Assembly: GCA_934456315.1 (NCBI GenBank)
Contig: CAKSHG010000006.1
Location: forward strand, 1 to 32,233
Direction of reading: 5' to 3'
DNA: 32,233 nt
Source: an uncultured Oscillospiraceae bacterium
GTDB lineage: Bacteria > Bacillota > Clostridia > Oscillospirales > Ruminococcaceae
Below are positions 32,198 through 32,233 of the stretch, piece after piece. The notes beneath the pieces were generated by a model. That model made no database searches, was not told the DNA's origin, and saw only the letters and a list, made by a program, of their open reading frames with translations. The translations under genes and the position numbers were made by a program. Position 1 is the stretch's first letter. Each line of letters begins with the position of its first letter.

Positions 32198-32233
32198 TCA
32201 CAGGGAGTATAAATTTTCTGTTAAGCGGAAATT

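Noticed and set aside
1..32233. CRISPR arrays, tRNA and rRNA genes
   Set aside because: No spaced short direct repeats and no cloverleaf or rRNA-like sequence were recognised by eye.

Overview
The window looks like chromosomal DNA of a gut- or rumen-type Firmicute of the Ruminococcus / Oscillospiraceae kind. This is an inference from gene style: strong GGAGG ribosome sites, Firmicute lipoprotein signals, a YesN-type AraC response regulator, a short peptide with a KKxYxKPxxE start, a CD1871A-type CXXC mini-protein beside a polyferredoxin, and large serine recombinases with C4 zinc ribbons. No rRNA, tRNA or CRISPR array was seen.

Region 1 (1-1440) is a decayed edge. It has the start of a secreted protein leaving the window, the C-terminal stump of a GH18/YaaH-like glycosidase gene, and a frameshifted remnant of a second gene. 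The GH18 stump breaks exactly at a 24-bp sequence that recurs at 24195-24218.

Region 2 (1456-14968) is an organic-nitrogen scavenging locus. Two minus-strand nitrilase-superfamily amidase genes, one a tandem fusion whose second domain lacks the catalytic cysteine, diverge from a plus-strand operon. That operon encodes a urea/short-chain-amide ABC importer (UrtABCDE type), an acetamidase/formamidase and a type I glutamine synthetase. A response regulator and a membrane histidine kinase follow. There is no urease here, so the likely scheme is uptake of amides (or urea), release of ammonia by the amidases, and capture as glutamine, controlled by the two-component pair.

Region 3 (15301-22362) is the most novel-looking part: a RiPP-like locus. 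A 55-aa peptide with a lasso-type YxxP leader motif lies between an HPr-kinase-like gene and a large secreted Big_2 protein. Divergently, a four-gene operon with overlapping ends encodes a PqqD-like recognition protein, a Ser/His S26 peptidase, an ABC exporter and a nucleotidyltransferase. This resembles the accessory half of phosphorylated (paeninodin-type) lasso peptide clusters, but the lasso cyclase and the transglutaminase-like leader protease are missing. Two near-consensus promoters face away from each other around a palindrome.

Region 4 (22363-26340) is mobile DNA: two paralogous large serine recombinases, each translationally coupled to a small upstream ORF, plus two MITE-like elements with 17-bp terminal repeats and 4-bp target duplications. 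A solo piece of the same element lies at 15223-15247.

Region 5 (26341-29979) holds four hypothetical genes: an internally duplicated lipoprotein, an unknown exported protein, a DUF-type cytoplasmic protein and a small lipocalin-like protein. Region 6 (30107-32233) is a minus-strand redox operon: CXXC mini-protein, four-cluster polyferredoxin, TlpA-like thiol-disulfide lipoprotein.
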